From Sporothrix humicola (Eukaryota > Ascomycota > Sordariomycetes > Ophiostomatales > Ophiostomataceae), in contig WNYE01000066.1 of assembly GCA_021396245.1 (NCBI GenBank), positions 1 through 64,000 of the forward strand: 64,000 nucleotides of DNA, read 5' to 3'. The notes below the pieces were generated by a model. The model had not been told where the DNA came from, did not search any database, and saw only the letters and a program-made list of their open reading frames with translations. The position numbers were made by a program, and so were the translations under genes. Shown here piece after piece: positions 10,527 to 21,426 of the stretch (the stretch's first letter is position 1; each line of letters begins with the position of its first letter).

Positions 10527-12289
10527 CTACATCTCTTCCAAAATACCCTCCTGTGCATGATACAGCTTCTCATCTAACCACGCCGCCAGATCACCATAGT
10601 CGTCGGCCGCCTGGATCTCGGCCTTGACATTCAGCATCAGCATGACCTGTACTTCGCGGCACTGCTCGAGCGAGGTAGAGTCGGGGTCATCTCCAGTACT
10701 GTACACCATGTCTTTTAGCAGACACACGGCCGTGCGGCGGTCGGTTTCCGTCAGTGGCAAAACATCGTCGAGGGCGGACCACCCGCCACGGAAGGTGCCA
10801 CTACTTCTTGAGTGTATGAGATCACCACTCTGGATGCCCAGCCACTTCATGCCGGGGACTGTCGTATTGCTCTCATGACTCAGACTCTGGCTGCCGTACT
10901 TGTACGTGCGAAAGATGCGGACGCCGTGTGGATCGTAGTCGACCAGGCCGTAGATGGGGAGACGGGGTGCGGTCTCGTGGATGTGGTGGAGGAACCAGCG
11001 GGTGACAAGCGTCGGGTAGCCTTTGGACTGGGGGGAGGGAGGAAGGGTTAGTGGGCGAGTTTGGCTAATAGATATCAGCTGGAGACTCACAGTAACGAGA
11101 GCACCCGGCCCGGTCATGGAGGTGTTCCAATAGCCCGAAGCGGCGAGGGTTCTAAAGGTTGCCTGTAGCAGTCAGTAAATGGTGTGGCATGCCCATCAGT
11201 ACTGCTTTACGCACCTCTTTCTCAATGACGAGGATCCATTGGCAGGCCGAGAGGTCGAGTTCCTGGATCTCTCTCACTGGCGGAATAACAACGCCCTGGA
11301 GCTGTTAGTAAAGGATAATTTGCAATGTGATCACGTCCCTTCGATGACTTGCATTCTTTTGACTTGTTGCAGAGCAGTAGGCATTGTCGTTGGTGATGAA
11401 GCTGAGCTGGCCACAGACCATGCCAACGCTGGCGGCGACCTGGAAATGTTAGTGGGAAAGACATGTCATCTTGTAGGCACGGCTATCATACAATATTGAG
11501 TGTATCACGGCCAAGACTAAGAGTGTAGGCAATGTCGTCGACAAGACCGTCGACAACCCGCTGGTCTCGGAACAGGTCTCGGTACTGGTAGAATATGTTT
11601 CTGGAAAGTCAGCACACGTATACGTCGTATTTCTCTTCACATGCACCTCCTCCCGACTGACCGTTTGGTGACAAAGGTGCCCGACAACAGGGCCTGGTGC
11701 GAGAGCTGCAGAATGCTCAGTACTTGGGCTGTCAGTGTTAGTAAACATCATCATACGTGGAACGTCACATTTGCGTGAGAAAGAGAAGGCTCCAAAATTG
11801 GTGCCCACTGAATAGTTTGCTCTCCGCCTCGGTCTTGCCGGGGAAGGATACGAAGCTGGGCGTATCGCTTCGGTTCTGGGCTGAGGACAGTCTCTGAGAG
11901 GAGGTGTGCCTCTCCCGCTGCCTCGCTCGACGAGAAAAGGGGATCTTTAGCTCCTTGCCCCGGTTAATGTCGTCCAGGACCGACTCGATGATCTGCTCAA
12001 TCTTGTTGACGGCCGACCCAATGCGGAACGAGGAGGGACTTCTGGCTGGAGTGCTGGTCATGTCAGGCACGCCAGGCGCGGCCCTGAGCAGGTTATCTCC
12101 GCCGACGAAGGATGCGACAAAAGATGTACGTGGAGTCGCATTGTGAGCACTGGCATTGCTTGGACGAGAGTGAGACGGGTCAATGCCGGGCGATGCTGAT
12201 GCTGGTCTCGAGGCAAAAGGGAATGAAAGGAGCAGCGATGACGGCGATGACGGCGCGGGCAGCCGCGGGAGGGTGGCTATACTGGCCAT
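10527..12289 (-). CDS. SPO11: Meiotic double-strand-break protein Spo11 (topoisomerase VI A family)
   Basis: Seven exons rebuild a 465-residue Spo11: 11809-12289, 11662-11728, 11492-11600, 11353-11439, 11215-11295, 11091-11162, 10527-11027. All junctions keep frame; introns are 52-80 bp, most with CTAAC or similar branch sites. The catalytic tyrosine region reads LLSGTFVTKR, then NIFYQYRDLF across an intron, so the DNA-cleaving Tyr of the winged-helix (5Y-CAP) domain is present. The Toprim half has ILVIEKE (metal-binding Glu) and LVDYDPHG (DxD-like), then TYKYGS. Spo11 makes the breaks that start meiotic recombination, acting in the nucleus. The intron between 11353 and 11295 has a GC donor (GCAAGT), not GT. 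The first 80 residues are poorly conserved low complexity, so an internal start is possible. It is the most intron-rich gene in the window. Confidence 0.93.
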
Positions 12290-13066
12290 GCTGCTGTCGT
12301 TCCTACTTGGTGGTTCTCAAACAAAGGCACAAAAAAGCTGCTATTCACGAAATGTCGAATGTCTCTGAATGGCTGCGTTACGACGCCTCATGATGGAGCT
12401 CAGGAGACAGGAATAGGACCAAAGCCAATAAAGGGGCAGAAGGACCAGAAAGGAAAGATTCGACGAGTGGCGCCTTCCCAACATAAATCTACTGTTCCTT
12501 GTTCAATTTCATCACAAAAAAGGAAAGTGCAGCTGTCACGATGCTCCAGGCCGCTCCTGCATTTTTGCATTTTTGTTGCATTGTTGACTTTGATATTGGG
12601 AAGTTGCGGTGTCGTCTGTCGGAGTCGTTCCGACGTGTTGTTGATGAGGAAGGAAGGGGGTGAGAGACAGCTGTTGCTCACATGCTGTATTTTGCTTTCA
12701 GGGGCGGAACCATCCCGACGCACCACTTTGCAGGGACTCGAGGGAACTCTGGGCGAGCTGAAGGTGGGGAAATATGGTGCAGACAGGGTTAAATTGGCGC
12801 TAATTTCTTGGTGCGTGGTGCGGCTCGAACCACAATTCTGGCCTGGCCTAACCCGCCTGAGCTTCTCTTAAATACACGGCTGCCACCCTTTTAAACAGAC
12901 GCACGTCGTAAGACTTTAGCCTCGTCCCATCATTTTCTTCGAGCCTCATCTCGACCTCCCCTCGACCTTATCACGACGTCGACCTTAATTTTCAACCTCG
13001 AAGGTCATCCGCCCTCCTGTGTTTGTGCTCGCCAATCGAGGCCAACTGCACGCGCAACTCGCCGCC
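12290..13066. other. Divergent SPO11-ERG7 promoter region
   Basis: A 777-bp spacer between divergently transcribed genes. The 170-codon plus-strand frame at 12359 has no domain and atypical composition. A pyrimidine-rich leader with repeated TCGACCT words (about 12940-13010) precedes the ERG7 start. Confidence 0.5.
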
Positions 13067-15402
13067 ATGGTGCAGACGCGGTCTACTGGCATTGACGTCA
13101 ATGGCTCTACGCCATCAACGCCGAATGGCAAGAAACGCGCCGGCGACGACAGTACAACGAGATCCAATGGCAACGGCACCGTAAAGCGGCAGCGGCTGCC
13201 CGAGCGGACAGACCCGTTGCGCTGGCGGCTGCGCGACGATGGCGGCTGCCAGACCTGGCACTACCTCGACGACGACGCCGAGGCCAAAAAGTGGCCCCAG
13301 AGCCTCGCCGACAAGTACTTTTTGGATCTTCCTCTGGTAGGTCCCAGCTGTCTCATATTCACGGCCCGTGTGTAATTTATGTACTGATGTGTGCGCAGAA
13401 CCTCCCCGACCTGCCGAAGCCGACAAATCCTACCGAGTCTGTCCAGAACGGCCTCACCTTCTTCTCGAAACTCCAACTGCCGCCCGGCAACTGGGCCTGC
13501 GAGTACGGCGGACCCATGTTCCTGCTTCCCGGCGTCGTCATCGCCTGGTACGTCACCAAGACGCCCATCTCGCTGGCCTACGCGACCGAAATAAAAAACT
13601 ACCTGTTTGCACGCGCCCACCCCGACGACGGCGGCTGGGGCCTGCACATTGAGGGCGAGAGCACTGTGCTCGGCACCGCCCTCAACTATGTTGTCCTGCG
13701 CATTGTCGGCGTCGAGGCCGACGAGCCGCGCATGGTCAAGGCCCGCGCAACGCTGCACAAGCTCGGCAGCGCCACGCACGGCCCGCACTGGGTCAAGGTC
13801 TGGCTCTCCGTGCTCGGTGTGGCCGACTGGTCCATTGTCAACCCGATCCCGCCGGAGCTGTGGCTGCTGCCCGACTGGGTGCCTATTGCGCCCTGGCACT
13901 GGTGGATCCACATGCGCCAGGTGTTTCTGGCCATGTCCTACATGTACTCGAAGAAATGGGTCAGCGAAGAGACCGAGCTGGTGCGCGAGCTGCGCAAGGA
14001 GCTGTACACAGAAGACTATGCGCAGATCAACTGGGCTGGGCACCGCAACTCCATTGCGCCCATGGACAACTACCACCCCAAATCCTGGCTCCTGAATTCC
14101 GTCAACTGGGCCCTGGTCCACGTCTGGAATCCGTACTTGCGGCCCAACTTTATCAAGCGGCGCGCCGAGCAGTGGGTGAGCAACCTCATTGACATGGAGG
14201 ACGAGAACACCGACTACGCGGATCTCGCCCCCGTTAACAACCCCATGAACTTGGTGTGTTGCTACATCCGCGACGGGCCCGACGCCTACTCTGTGCGCCG
14301 CCACCGCGAGCGCCTGCACGAATTCCTGTGGATGAAGGGCGAGGGACTTCTTTGTAATGGCACAAACGGCGTGCAGTGCTGGGACACGGCTTTCGCCATC
14401 CAGGCCGTTATGGACGCCGGCCTCGAGACCGACCCGCGCTGGCGGCCCATGCTGGTCTCGGCCCTCGAGTTTCTGGACGACCAGCAGATCCGCGAAGAGA
14501 CGCCCAACAAGGTGCGCTCCTACCGCCAGCGCCGTAAGGGTGCCTGGGCATTTAGCACAAAGACGCAGGGCTACGCCGTCAGCGACTGTATCTCGGAGGC
14601 CCTGAAGTCGGTCATCCTTCTCCAAAAGACGCCTGGCTACCCGCAGCTCATCGACGACCAGCGCATCTTTGACGCCATTGACACCGTCCTGACGTTCCAG
14701 AGCCCGTCCGGCGGCTGTGCCTCGTACGAGCCGCCCCGCGCCGGCGAGTGGATGGAGATGCTGAACGCCGCCGAGGTCTTTGGCCGCATCATGGTCGAGT
14801 ACGACTACCCCGAGTGCACGACTGCCGTTGTCACCGCGCTCTCCCTCTTCCGCAAGCACTGGCCCGACTACCGCCGCGACGAGATCCAGCAGTTCATCAA
14901 GCGCTCCGTCGGCTGGATCAAGACCGCCCAGCGCGCCGACGGCAGCTGGTACGGCAGCTGGGGCATCTGCTTTACCTACGCCACCATGTTTGCCCTCGAG
15001 AGCCTGTACTCGGTCGGCGAGACCTGCGCCAACAGCGAGCACGCCCGCAAAGCCTGCGACTTCTTGCTGTCGAAACAGCGCCCCGACGGCGGCTGGTCCG
15101 AGAGCTACAAGGCCTGCGAGCGCATGGAGTACATTGAGCACCCCTCGGGCTCGCTCGTCGTGCAGACCGCCTGGGCCGTGATCGGTCTGTTGAAGGCCGA
15201 CTACCCGGACGTCGCGCCCATCCGCAAGGCCGTCGCCTTCATCATGTCGCGCCAGCAAAGCAACGGCGAGTGGTTGCAGGAGGCCATAGAGGGCGTCTTC
15301 AACAAGAGCTGCATGATCTCGTACCCCAACTACAAGTTTGTCTTTCCCATGAAGGCCCTGGGGCAGTTCAACCGCAGATACCCGAACGAGAAAATTGTTT
15401 AG
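13067..15402 (+). CDS. ERG7: Lanosterol synthase (oxidosqualene cyclase)
   Basis: Two exons, 13067-13336 and 13399-15402, with a 62-bp intron (GTAGGT donor, GCAG acceptor), give 757 residues, the usual length for a fungal oxidosqualene cyclase. It cyclises 2,3-oxidosqualene to lanosterol in ergosterol synthesis at the ER or lipid droplets. Seen: several QW-type repeats (for example GGWGLHIEGES, RPDGGWSESYKACE, ADGSWYGSWG), the MWCYCR-equivalent MNLVCCYIRDGPD, and the protonating Asp486 in SDCISEALK. The canonical motif is DCTAE; here it is DCISE, keeping Asp, Cys and Glu. A basic Ser/Thr-rich N-terminus (about 50 residues, GKKRAGDDST...VKRQRLPERTDP) precedes the conserved DPLRWRL start. A specialised cyclase paralogue is possible, but no P450 or other tailoring genes flank it. 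Confidence 0.95.
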
Positions 15403-16198
15403 GCGGGGGGAAGAAGAGGGAAGGGAGATGAGAAGGAAGAAAGATTTTGCTTGGCTCGACTTGGTTTATGAATCGACGAACAAAAGAGGATTGGACGTTT
15501 CCTGGCCTCCTGGTTAGCATAGACACCATATATACTCGGCATCTACGCACCCTAATACCAATAATACTTGTAATCTACTTTCAAGAGCATAACGTAACTG
15601 TTTGATAAATGTAGGCATGTGTCATGACATCTGAGAAGCATCGTGAAAGGCAGTCACGTGTAACTACAGCACCTCGGCTGCTATTGCCGAACCGGGGCAT
15701 GGCGCGGGAAGCTCCTCACAAAAATACGTAGCAGAGCTGGAGCTTCCCCGCCAACTGCCCCAAAAACCCCCAAACCACTGCAAGCGCGACCCACTTCCAT
15801 CGTAAGATTTCCAAAACTCCGTGCTTCAGCCCGTCCTTTCTGTTTCTGTTCTTGCTTCTTTCCTTTTGCTTTGTTTCGCTCCTTCCCTCACCAGATCTCC
15901 TCGAGCGAACGCAATTGGAACAGTAAACTCGCTCCAAGGAAGCTGCGACCGCGTCAATTGCTCTTTTCAGCAACTCCTTCCTCAATTGCAAGAAGCTTGC
16001 CGGACGCGCCTTCCTCGAGCCCGAGCTTCGATCCAAGCCACCAGAGCACCTTCCTCTTTGCCGAGCCGCCCCCCGCAAAACAAAACTCGACAACCCCTCT
16101 GTCCATTTCTCCTGTCTCCTTCATCTCCTTTTCCTCTACTCATCTTTCAACCCGTTACTCGACCACACGTCAACACGAACTCACGACCGCAACGCGAC
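15403..16198. other. Intergenic region with pyrimidine-rich leader
   Basis: 796 bp between two tandem genes. The distal half (15820-16198) is pyrimidine-rich and open in frame with the next gene, but its translation (LASFLLLCFAPSLTRSPR...) is low complexity, so it is read as 5' UTR. No other gene. Confidence 0.5.
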
Positions 16199-18127
16199 AT
16201 GGCGCCCATGATCAGCTGCGCCGTGGCCTCGCCCTCGGCTCTGCTCGGCCGGATGGCCACGATGCGGTCGGCCACAGCCGCGAGGGCAGTGAGCCAGTAC
16301 CACCGGTCCTTTGCGAGTACCGCCTTGGCCAGAGACGGGGCCAAGGACGAGGCCCCGAAACCCAAGAAGTTCAAGCCAAGAGTTTGGAAGCCGGCTGGTA
16401 ATGATGGCCCTTCCAAGACGGCGCCACAATCCGGCAAGCGAGGACTGGGCGACAGCAGTCCTAAGAAGGCAAAACAAAATCGTGAAAAGACTCGCGAGAT
16501 GAGAAAGATTGGTCATGTTGTGCGGCGTCACATTTTCGGTAGGGAGTACTTTGAAGAGGGCAAGCTGGGCCCTGCCAGCCAGGGGGTGCTGACCGAGGCC
16601 ACTCCCAGAAACGAGGCGGGAGACATTGTCCTGGCCTACAAAGGAATAAACCAGAAGATGTCGGTGCCGGCCCTTGCTCTGCGCGACAGCTGCGCGTGCC
16701 CACAGTGCGTGACGCCGTCGTCCGGCCAAAAGACGTTCCATACACACGACCTGCCTGCAAAGCCCGAGGTCAAGACGACGTCAATCACCACTGACCCGGA
16801 GACGGGGCTCACATCACTACAAGTGGTTTGGGCGGCGGACGAAACGTGCGACCTGGCAAAGGAAGAGCACACGTCGGTCTACGACACCAGAGACCTGATT
16901 TACCGGTCCATCGGATACGCCCCGAGACACTACCCGGGCAGCATTGAGCGCCGGCTATGGGACCGGCAGGTCATTGAAAAGGAGCTCAAGCCGGTGTCCT
17001 ATGCCGACTGGATGGCCGCCGACGACGGCAGCAACACCGAGTTTTACCGCGGCCTGCTCGACCTGCACCGGCTGGGCATTGTGATCGTGGACGGCGTCCC
17101 CGAAACGGACACGGCGGTGCGCGAGATCGCCGAGAAGATTGGCAACATCCAAAACACGTTCTACGGCGAGCTGTTTGACGTGGTGTCCAAGCCCAACGCC
17201 GAGAACGTGGCCTACACAAACGTGTTCTTGTGCCTGCACCAGGACCTGCTGTACATGAACGACCCGCCGTACATTCAGCTGCTGCACTGCCTGCGCAACG
17301 AGTGCGACGGCGGCGAGTCGCTCTTTAGTGATTCTCTGCGGGCGGCCATTGAGGTGGAGATCGAGGACTCCAACTACGCCAAGGCGCTGTCCCAGGTCAA
17401 GGTGCCCTACCACTACGAACGCAACGGACACTACTACTACAACTCGCGGCCCGTCATCGAGCTCGAGGAAGACCCGGCCAACGCTGTTGTTCCTTACCCG
17501 CGGCCCACCGACGCGTTCCACTCGCTCATCAAGTTTACGGGCTGGTCGCCGCCGTTCCAGGACAGGATGCCTATCCTCGCCCGCAACGACAGCCTGCCGA
17601 GAGGAAGAGTCGACACAGACTTTTACCCCAAAGACGAGGCACGGTCCGTCATCAACTTTTATCAAGGCTTTGAACAGGGCTCGGAGGCGGAACGCCTTGC
17701 GTACTGGCACAAGGCGGCCAAGTGCTTTAGCGAGTCGCTCGAGCGCCCCGACGCCATGCTCGAGCTCAAGCTCCAGCCGGGCCAGTGCGTGCTCTTTGAC
17801 AACCGGCGCGTCCTGCACGGCCGCCGCCAGTTCAACACGTCCGACGGCACGCGCCACCTCAAGGGCACGTACATTGACGAGCAGACGTTCAAGAGCCGGC
17901 TGGCCGGCATGATCCGCCTGGGCCGCATGCCGGCCGAGCACCAGCCGCGAGCCGCAAACGGTTCGGAGCTGGAGGAGGGCCCGCATGGGCCAGTTCCGCG
18001 GGGTCAGGCTCCACAGGCGGCCGGGGAAAGGAACCAGGTGTTTGCTATGCATCGTGCCGCAGGGCGGCCCATAAAAGGCACCAAAGAAGGCGGCGAACAG
18101 AGCAGACAAGGCGAGGAGGCGGAGTGA
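16199..18127 (+). CDS. Mitochondrial 2-oxoglutarate dioxygenase, GBBH/TMLH-like (Aim17-type)
   Basis: A 642-residue single-exon enzyme of the gamma-butyrobetaine/trimethyllysine hydroxylase family. Residues 1-45 look like a mitochondrial presequence (Arg, Ser and Ala rich, RSATAARAVSQYHRSF). An N-terminal zinc-binding module has LRDSCACPQC (C165, C167, C170) with a His downstream. The TauD/TfdA domain carries the Fe(II) motif HQD (H347, D349), the product-side DPPYIQLLHCL, and the distal LHGRRQF with His540 and a 2-oxoglutarate-binding Arg. Family members hydroxylate trimethyllysine or butyrobetaine in carnitine synthesis; yeast Aim17 is an uncharacterised mitochondrial relative with a similar HQDLLY core. 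Exact substrate is not decidable here. The start (MAPMISC) is chosen because it begins the presequence; the frame stays open upstream. The basic 65-residue insert before the zinc module is unusual. Confidence 0.88.
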   Translation: MAPMISCAVASPSALLGRMATMRSATAARAVSQYHRSFASTALARDGAKDEAPKPKKFKPRVWKPAGNDGPSKTAPQSGKRGLGDSSPKKAKQNREKTREMRKIGHVVRRHIFGREYFEEGKLGPASQGVLTEATPRNEAGDIVLAYKGINQKMSVPALALRDSCACPQCVTPSSGQKTFHTHDLPAKPEVKTTSITTDPETGLTSLQVVWAADETCDLAKEEHTSVYDTRDLIYRSIGYAPRHYPGSIERRLWDRQVIEKELKPVSYADWMAADDGSNTEFYRGLLDLHRLGIVIVDGVPETDTAVREIAEKIGNIQNTFYGELFDVVSKPNAENVAYTNVFLCLHQDLLYMNDPPYIQLLHCLRNECDGGESLFSDSLRAAIEVEIEDSNYAKALSQVKVPYHYERNGHYYYNSRPVIELEEDPANAVVPYPRPTDAFHSLIKFTGWSPPFQDRMPILARNDSLPRGRVDTDFYPKDEARSVINFYQGFEQGSEAERLAYWHKAAKCFSESLERPDAMLELKLQPGQCVLFDNRRVLHGRRQFNTSDGTRHLKGTYIDEQTFKSRLAGMIRLGRMPAEHQPRAANGSELEEGPHGPVPRGQAPQAAGERNQVFAMHRAAGRPIKGTKEGGEQSRQGEEAE

Positions 18128-19014
18128 TGGCAAGATGGAAGGATGAGATATGAGAGACGAGAGACGAGAGATGATTAGATGATGAGATGACAGTGTTTTT
18201 AGGGGAGCATTTTTTGCGTCTTCGATTTAGATACAATACCTAGATGGGCGAAAATGTATGTACTGATAGAGGCAAGCTGTGGTTTGAATAATGCAGCAAA
18301 ATGCCGGCGTTGTGGTTACACTCAAATTAAAGCACGTGTCGTCGTCCTATGTGTTTGCCATGTGAGTGCCACATGGTTCTGTGAATGTATTGAGTAGACT
18401 TGAGATGGAAAAGATACAACGGCTAGCAAATGGCCGGCAAAACGACGGCAAGCTGTCAGATAATAGCTCCCGGCACTACCCCGTATTAGCAGGTCCATTC
18501 TGCACACTGTTCTCTGTAAATGCAGTTAACGGCATAGAACTACAACTGCAAGCGCACCTGCCAGATCGTGGGACGATATCCGGTTTAGGAAGGAGCCAAT
18601 TCGCGTGTGTATTCCGGACCTGCCAAAATGGATATATCCAGCAGGTGCGAGTGAACACGGAAGCACCTGCCGTGTAATTGATAATCGGGACACAAGGCCC
18701 AAAGCTTAAGCTCCTTCCTCGACCACATGCCCCTCTCTCCCCTCCTTTACACCTTCCCCAGTTTCTCTTCTCCGAGAATAAGCATCGATCGACGTAACAG
18801 GCAGCCGCAAAGCAGCAGCTGCTTCCGTTCCCACAGCATCCGCCCCTTTTTGCCTTTGAAACAAAACAAGACGCAACAAAACACTCGGGCTGTCAACACT
18901 GAGGCTGTCTGTCAATTGAGCCTTGACCTCAACCTCGCATCAACTTCCCCTCTACCTTGATCTTTGCTTGCACACCCATCACACCTGCACTCACCACGCC
19001 CACACGCCGCCGCT
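18128..19014. other. Intergenic region between tandem genes
   Basis: 887 bp. GAGACGAGAGAT-type short repeats occur just after the upstream stop (18145-18190). The rest is unremarkable, with a C-rich leader before the peptidase start. No gene seen. Confidence 0.45.
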
Positions 19015-21426
19015 ATGACTAAGGTTTATACAGCGCCGTACGGCGAGTGGAAGAGCAAGATCTCGCTCGAGGACGCGACCAAGGGCACAAAGACACTCAA
19101 CTCGCCGCGTGCCTCGCCCGTCCCCGGCGCCGAGCGCGGCTACTACCTCGTCTCTAAAGACGACGGCCGCAGCACAATCTACCAGACCAAGAAGGCCGAT
19201 GTCGGCCCGAGAACCGGCTTTCCCGAGGACCAGGAGGCTCGGAAACACTTCACCAACCCCCCGTCCGAGAAGAATGTCCTGCCAGAACCGCACGGTGTGG
19301 GCACGACGGTCTACGAGTACGGCGGACAGGCATACGCCGTCATGGCAAGGCGGCAACCCCCTGAGGAAGAGGTGCCCGGCCGCGTGCCCGACCTAGGCGA
19401 CGAGATCGTGTTTGCCGACCCCAAGGACAACGGCGTCTACATTCTCGATGTCGAGACGCAGGCCGTGCGCACGCTGGTGCCCGGCCGGCCCGAGATCCGG
19501 TACGGCGACTTTGATGCGCCCATTGGCAGCAATTCGTGGATCCTGGCCGTCCAGGAAGACCACACTATCCCGGCGCCCGCTGCCGTGCGCAACTATATTG
19601 TGGCCATCCACCGCGTGACGGGCGAGGTGAAGCGGGCCGTCGAGGGCGCCGATTTTTACTCGTACCCGCGCTGGGCATCCACGCACGCCGGCAGTTATAT
19701 CTCGTGGCGGCAATGGAACCACCCGGACCTGCCATTCGAGGGCGTCACGCTGCACCTGGCATTCTGGCATCAGCAAGCTGCTAACATCATCTTGGAGTGG
19801 CAAGTGGCCGGTTTTGACAGGCAGTGCGTGGGCGAGGCGGTCTGGACGCCCGACTACAGCAAGCTCGTGTTTGGCATGGAGGCCACGGGCGAGAACGCGT
19901 TCCGGCAGCTCTACTACGTCGAGCCTGGTCTCAATGATAAGGGCTTTCCACAAGCGCCGCAGCCGATCGTCCTCCACGGGCTCGAGGAGGTTGAGTTTGG
20001 CGACGCATCGTGGATGATTGGATGGTGAGTTTGGCAGGGTGCCCTTGTTCGTCTTCTTTTTTTTTTTTCTTTTTTTTTTTTTCTTCTTTTTCTTCCTAGT
20101 TTCCCTGCTAACATGACTGACAGCCAGACAATGGTGTTCACGTCACCGTCGCGGGTAGTCTTGGTGGGCACCCGCTTCGGCCGCAACCACCTGATCTATG
20201 CCGACATTACAAATGGCGCCTGGGTCTTGCTCGACCGTGGGACGGAGCTTGTCGAGCTCAAGTTCGACCCACTCGCCGCGCTGTCGGAGTCGTCGTTCCT
20301 GGTTGTCGGCAGCGGCTTCAGAACGCCACAGGCCGTCTACCGGGTCGATATCGACATGCATGCATGCAACTGCAAGATGCAGGTGGAAGGCGGCTGTGAT
20401 GTTTTGCAGACCGGTAACGCCGATCACGTCAAGCCACTGGCCACCCGCACACTGCTGCACAGCTCGACAACCATGGATCTGCCGCCTAGAGACTTTTCCA
20501 AGCCAAAACTCATCTGTGTCCCGGCGCTCAACACGCCACGGGACAGCAACGCCAACCAAGGCGGCGCTACCCACAACGTCTACGGCTGGTTCTGGCCGCC
20601 ACACAACCACTCTTACAAGGCCCCAGAAGGTACACTGCCGCCCCTCATCATCACGCCCCATGGCGGTCCCACGGGCTACACGGCTCCCGGCCTGCACATG
20701 ATGGCGCAGTACTTTGCCACGCGGGGCTATGCCTACTGCGCGGTCAACTACAGCGGCTCGTCGGGCCACGGCCGTGACTACCGCGACCGGCTGTGGAAGC
20801 GCTGGGGCGTGCTTGACCGTGATGACGTGGCGTCGACAGTACGGTATCTTTCAGGCGACCCCGGATCGGGGGGCACGCAAATCATCCAACCAGGCCGGGT
20901 CGGCATCGAGGGCGGCAGCGCCGGCGGCTACAATGTGCTGCAGTGCCTGGTGCACTACCCGGCTCTCTTTGCGGCCGGCGTCTGCTGCTGTGGCGTGGCC
21001 AACACGCTCGCCCTGGGCCTCGACACGCACAAGCTGGAGTCGCACTACCTGGACCGACTGCTGTGGTCGCTGGACGACCCGCCTTCGGCCACCGACAGGG
21101 CCAAGATCCACCAGGACCGGTCGCCGCTGTTCCATGCCGACAAGATCGAGGCGCCGCTGATGCTGATCCACGGCGACAGGGACACGGTCGTGCCGATCTC
21201 GCAGAGCCTCGAGATCCGGAGCCAGATCCAGGGCCGGGGCGGCGATGTCGAGCTGGTGGTCCTGGCGGGCGAGGGCCACCTGTTCAAGAAGACGGAGAGC
21301 AACGTCAAGTACCTGCAGAGCCAGGCGCGGTGGTGGGAGACAAAGGTGCTGGCAAAGACGGACCTGCCTGTTATGTATGCAACGACGCGTTCGAGGAACC
21401 TGCCCTATCCAGGGCCAGGGCCGTGA
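19015..21426 (+). CDS. Prolyl oligopeptidase family (S9) serine peptidase
   Basis: Exons 19015-20024 and 20124-21426 give 770 residues; the 99-bp intron (GTGAGT donor) contains an almost pure pyrimidine tract and a GCTAAC branch site. The N-terminal ~450 residues form the beta-propeller-like half; the C-terminal alpha/beta hydrolase carries the triad Ser602 (GIEGGSAGGYN), Asp690 (HGDRDTVVP) and His722 (GEGHLF), with an oxyanion stretch LIITPHGGPTG. This matches acylaminoacyl-peptidase/dipeptidyl-peptidase-like cytosolic enzymes that trim short peptides. There is no signal peptide or membrane anchor, which argues against a secreted DPP IV. The upstream in-frame ATG at 18964 adds only a Pro/His-rich tail, so the ATG at 19015 is preferred. 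Confidence 0.9.
20025..20123 (+). other. Intron with extreme polypyrimidine tract
   Basis: Between GTGAGT and the GACAG acceptor, bases 20050-20096 are almost uninterrupted T with a few C. The tract lies upstream of the GCTAAC branch site, not between branch site and acceptor. Confidence 0.8.

Noticed and set aside
12800..12850. GGTTCGAGCC B-box-like word on the minus strand
   Set aside because: The flanking bases do not form a 5-bp T stem and no cloverleaf is possible.
12359..12871. 170-codon frame between SPO11 and ERG7
   Set aside because: No domain, Cys/Ser/Leu-rich, and it fills a divergent promoter region.
13261..15258. 665-codon minus-strand frame opposite ERG7
   Set aside because: It mirrors the ERG7 reading frame in GC-rich third positions; its Val/Gly/Ala/His-rich translation has no domain, while the plus strand encodes a complete cyclase.
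16955..18133. 392-codon minus-strand frame opposite the 2OG dioxygenase
   Set aside because: Antisense shadow of a clear enzyme with intact catalytic motifs on the plus strand.
13067..21426. Terpenoid biosynthetic cluster (cyclase next to a 2OG dioxygenase and a hydrolase)
   Set aside because: The dioxygenase has a mitochondrial presequence and carnitine-pathway motifs, the hydrolase is a peptidase, and no P450, transferase or regulator is present.
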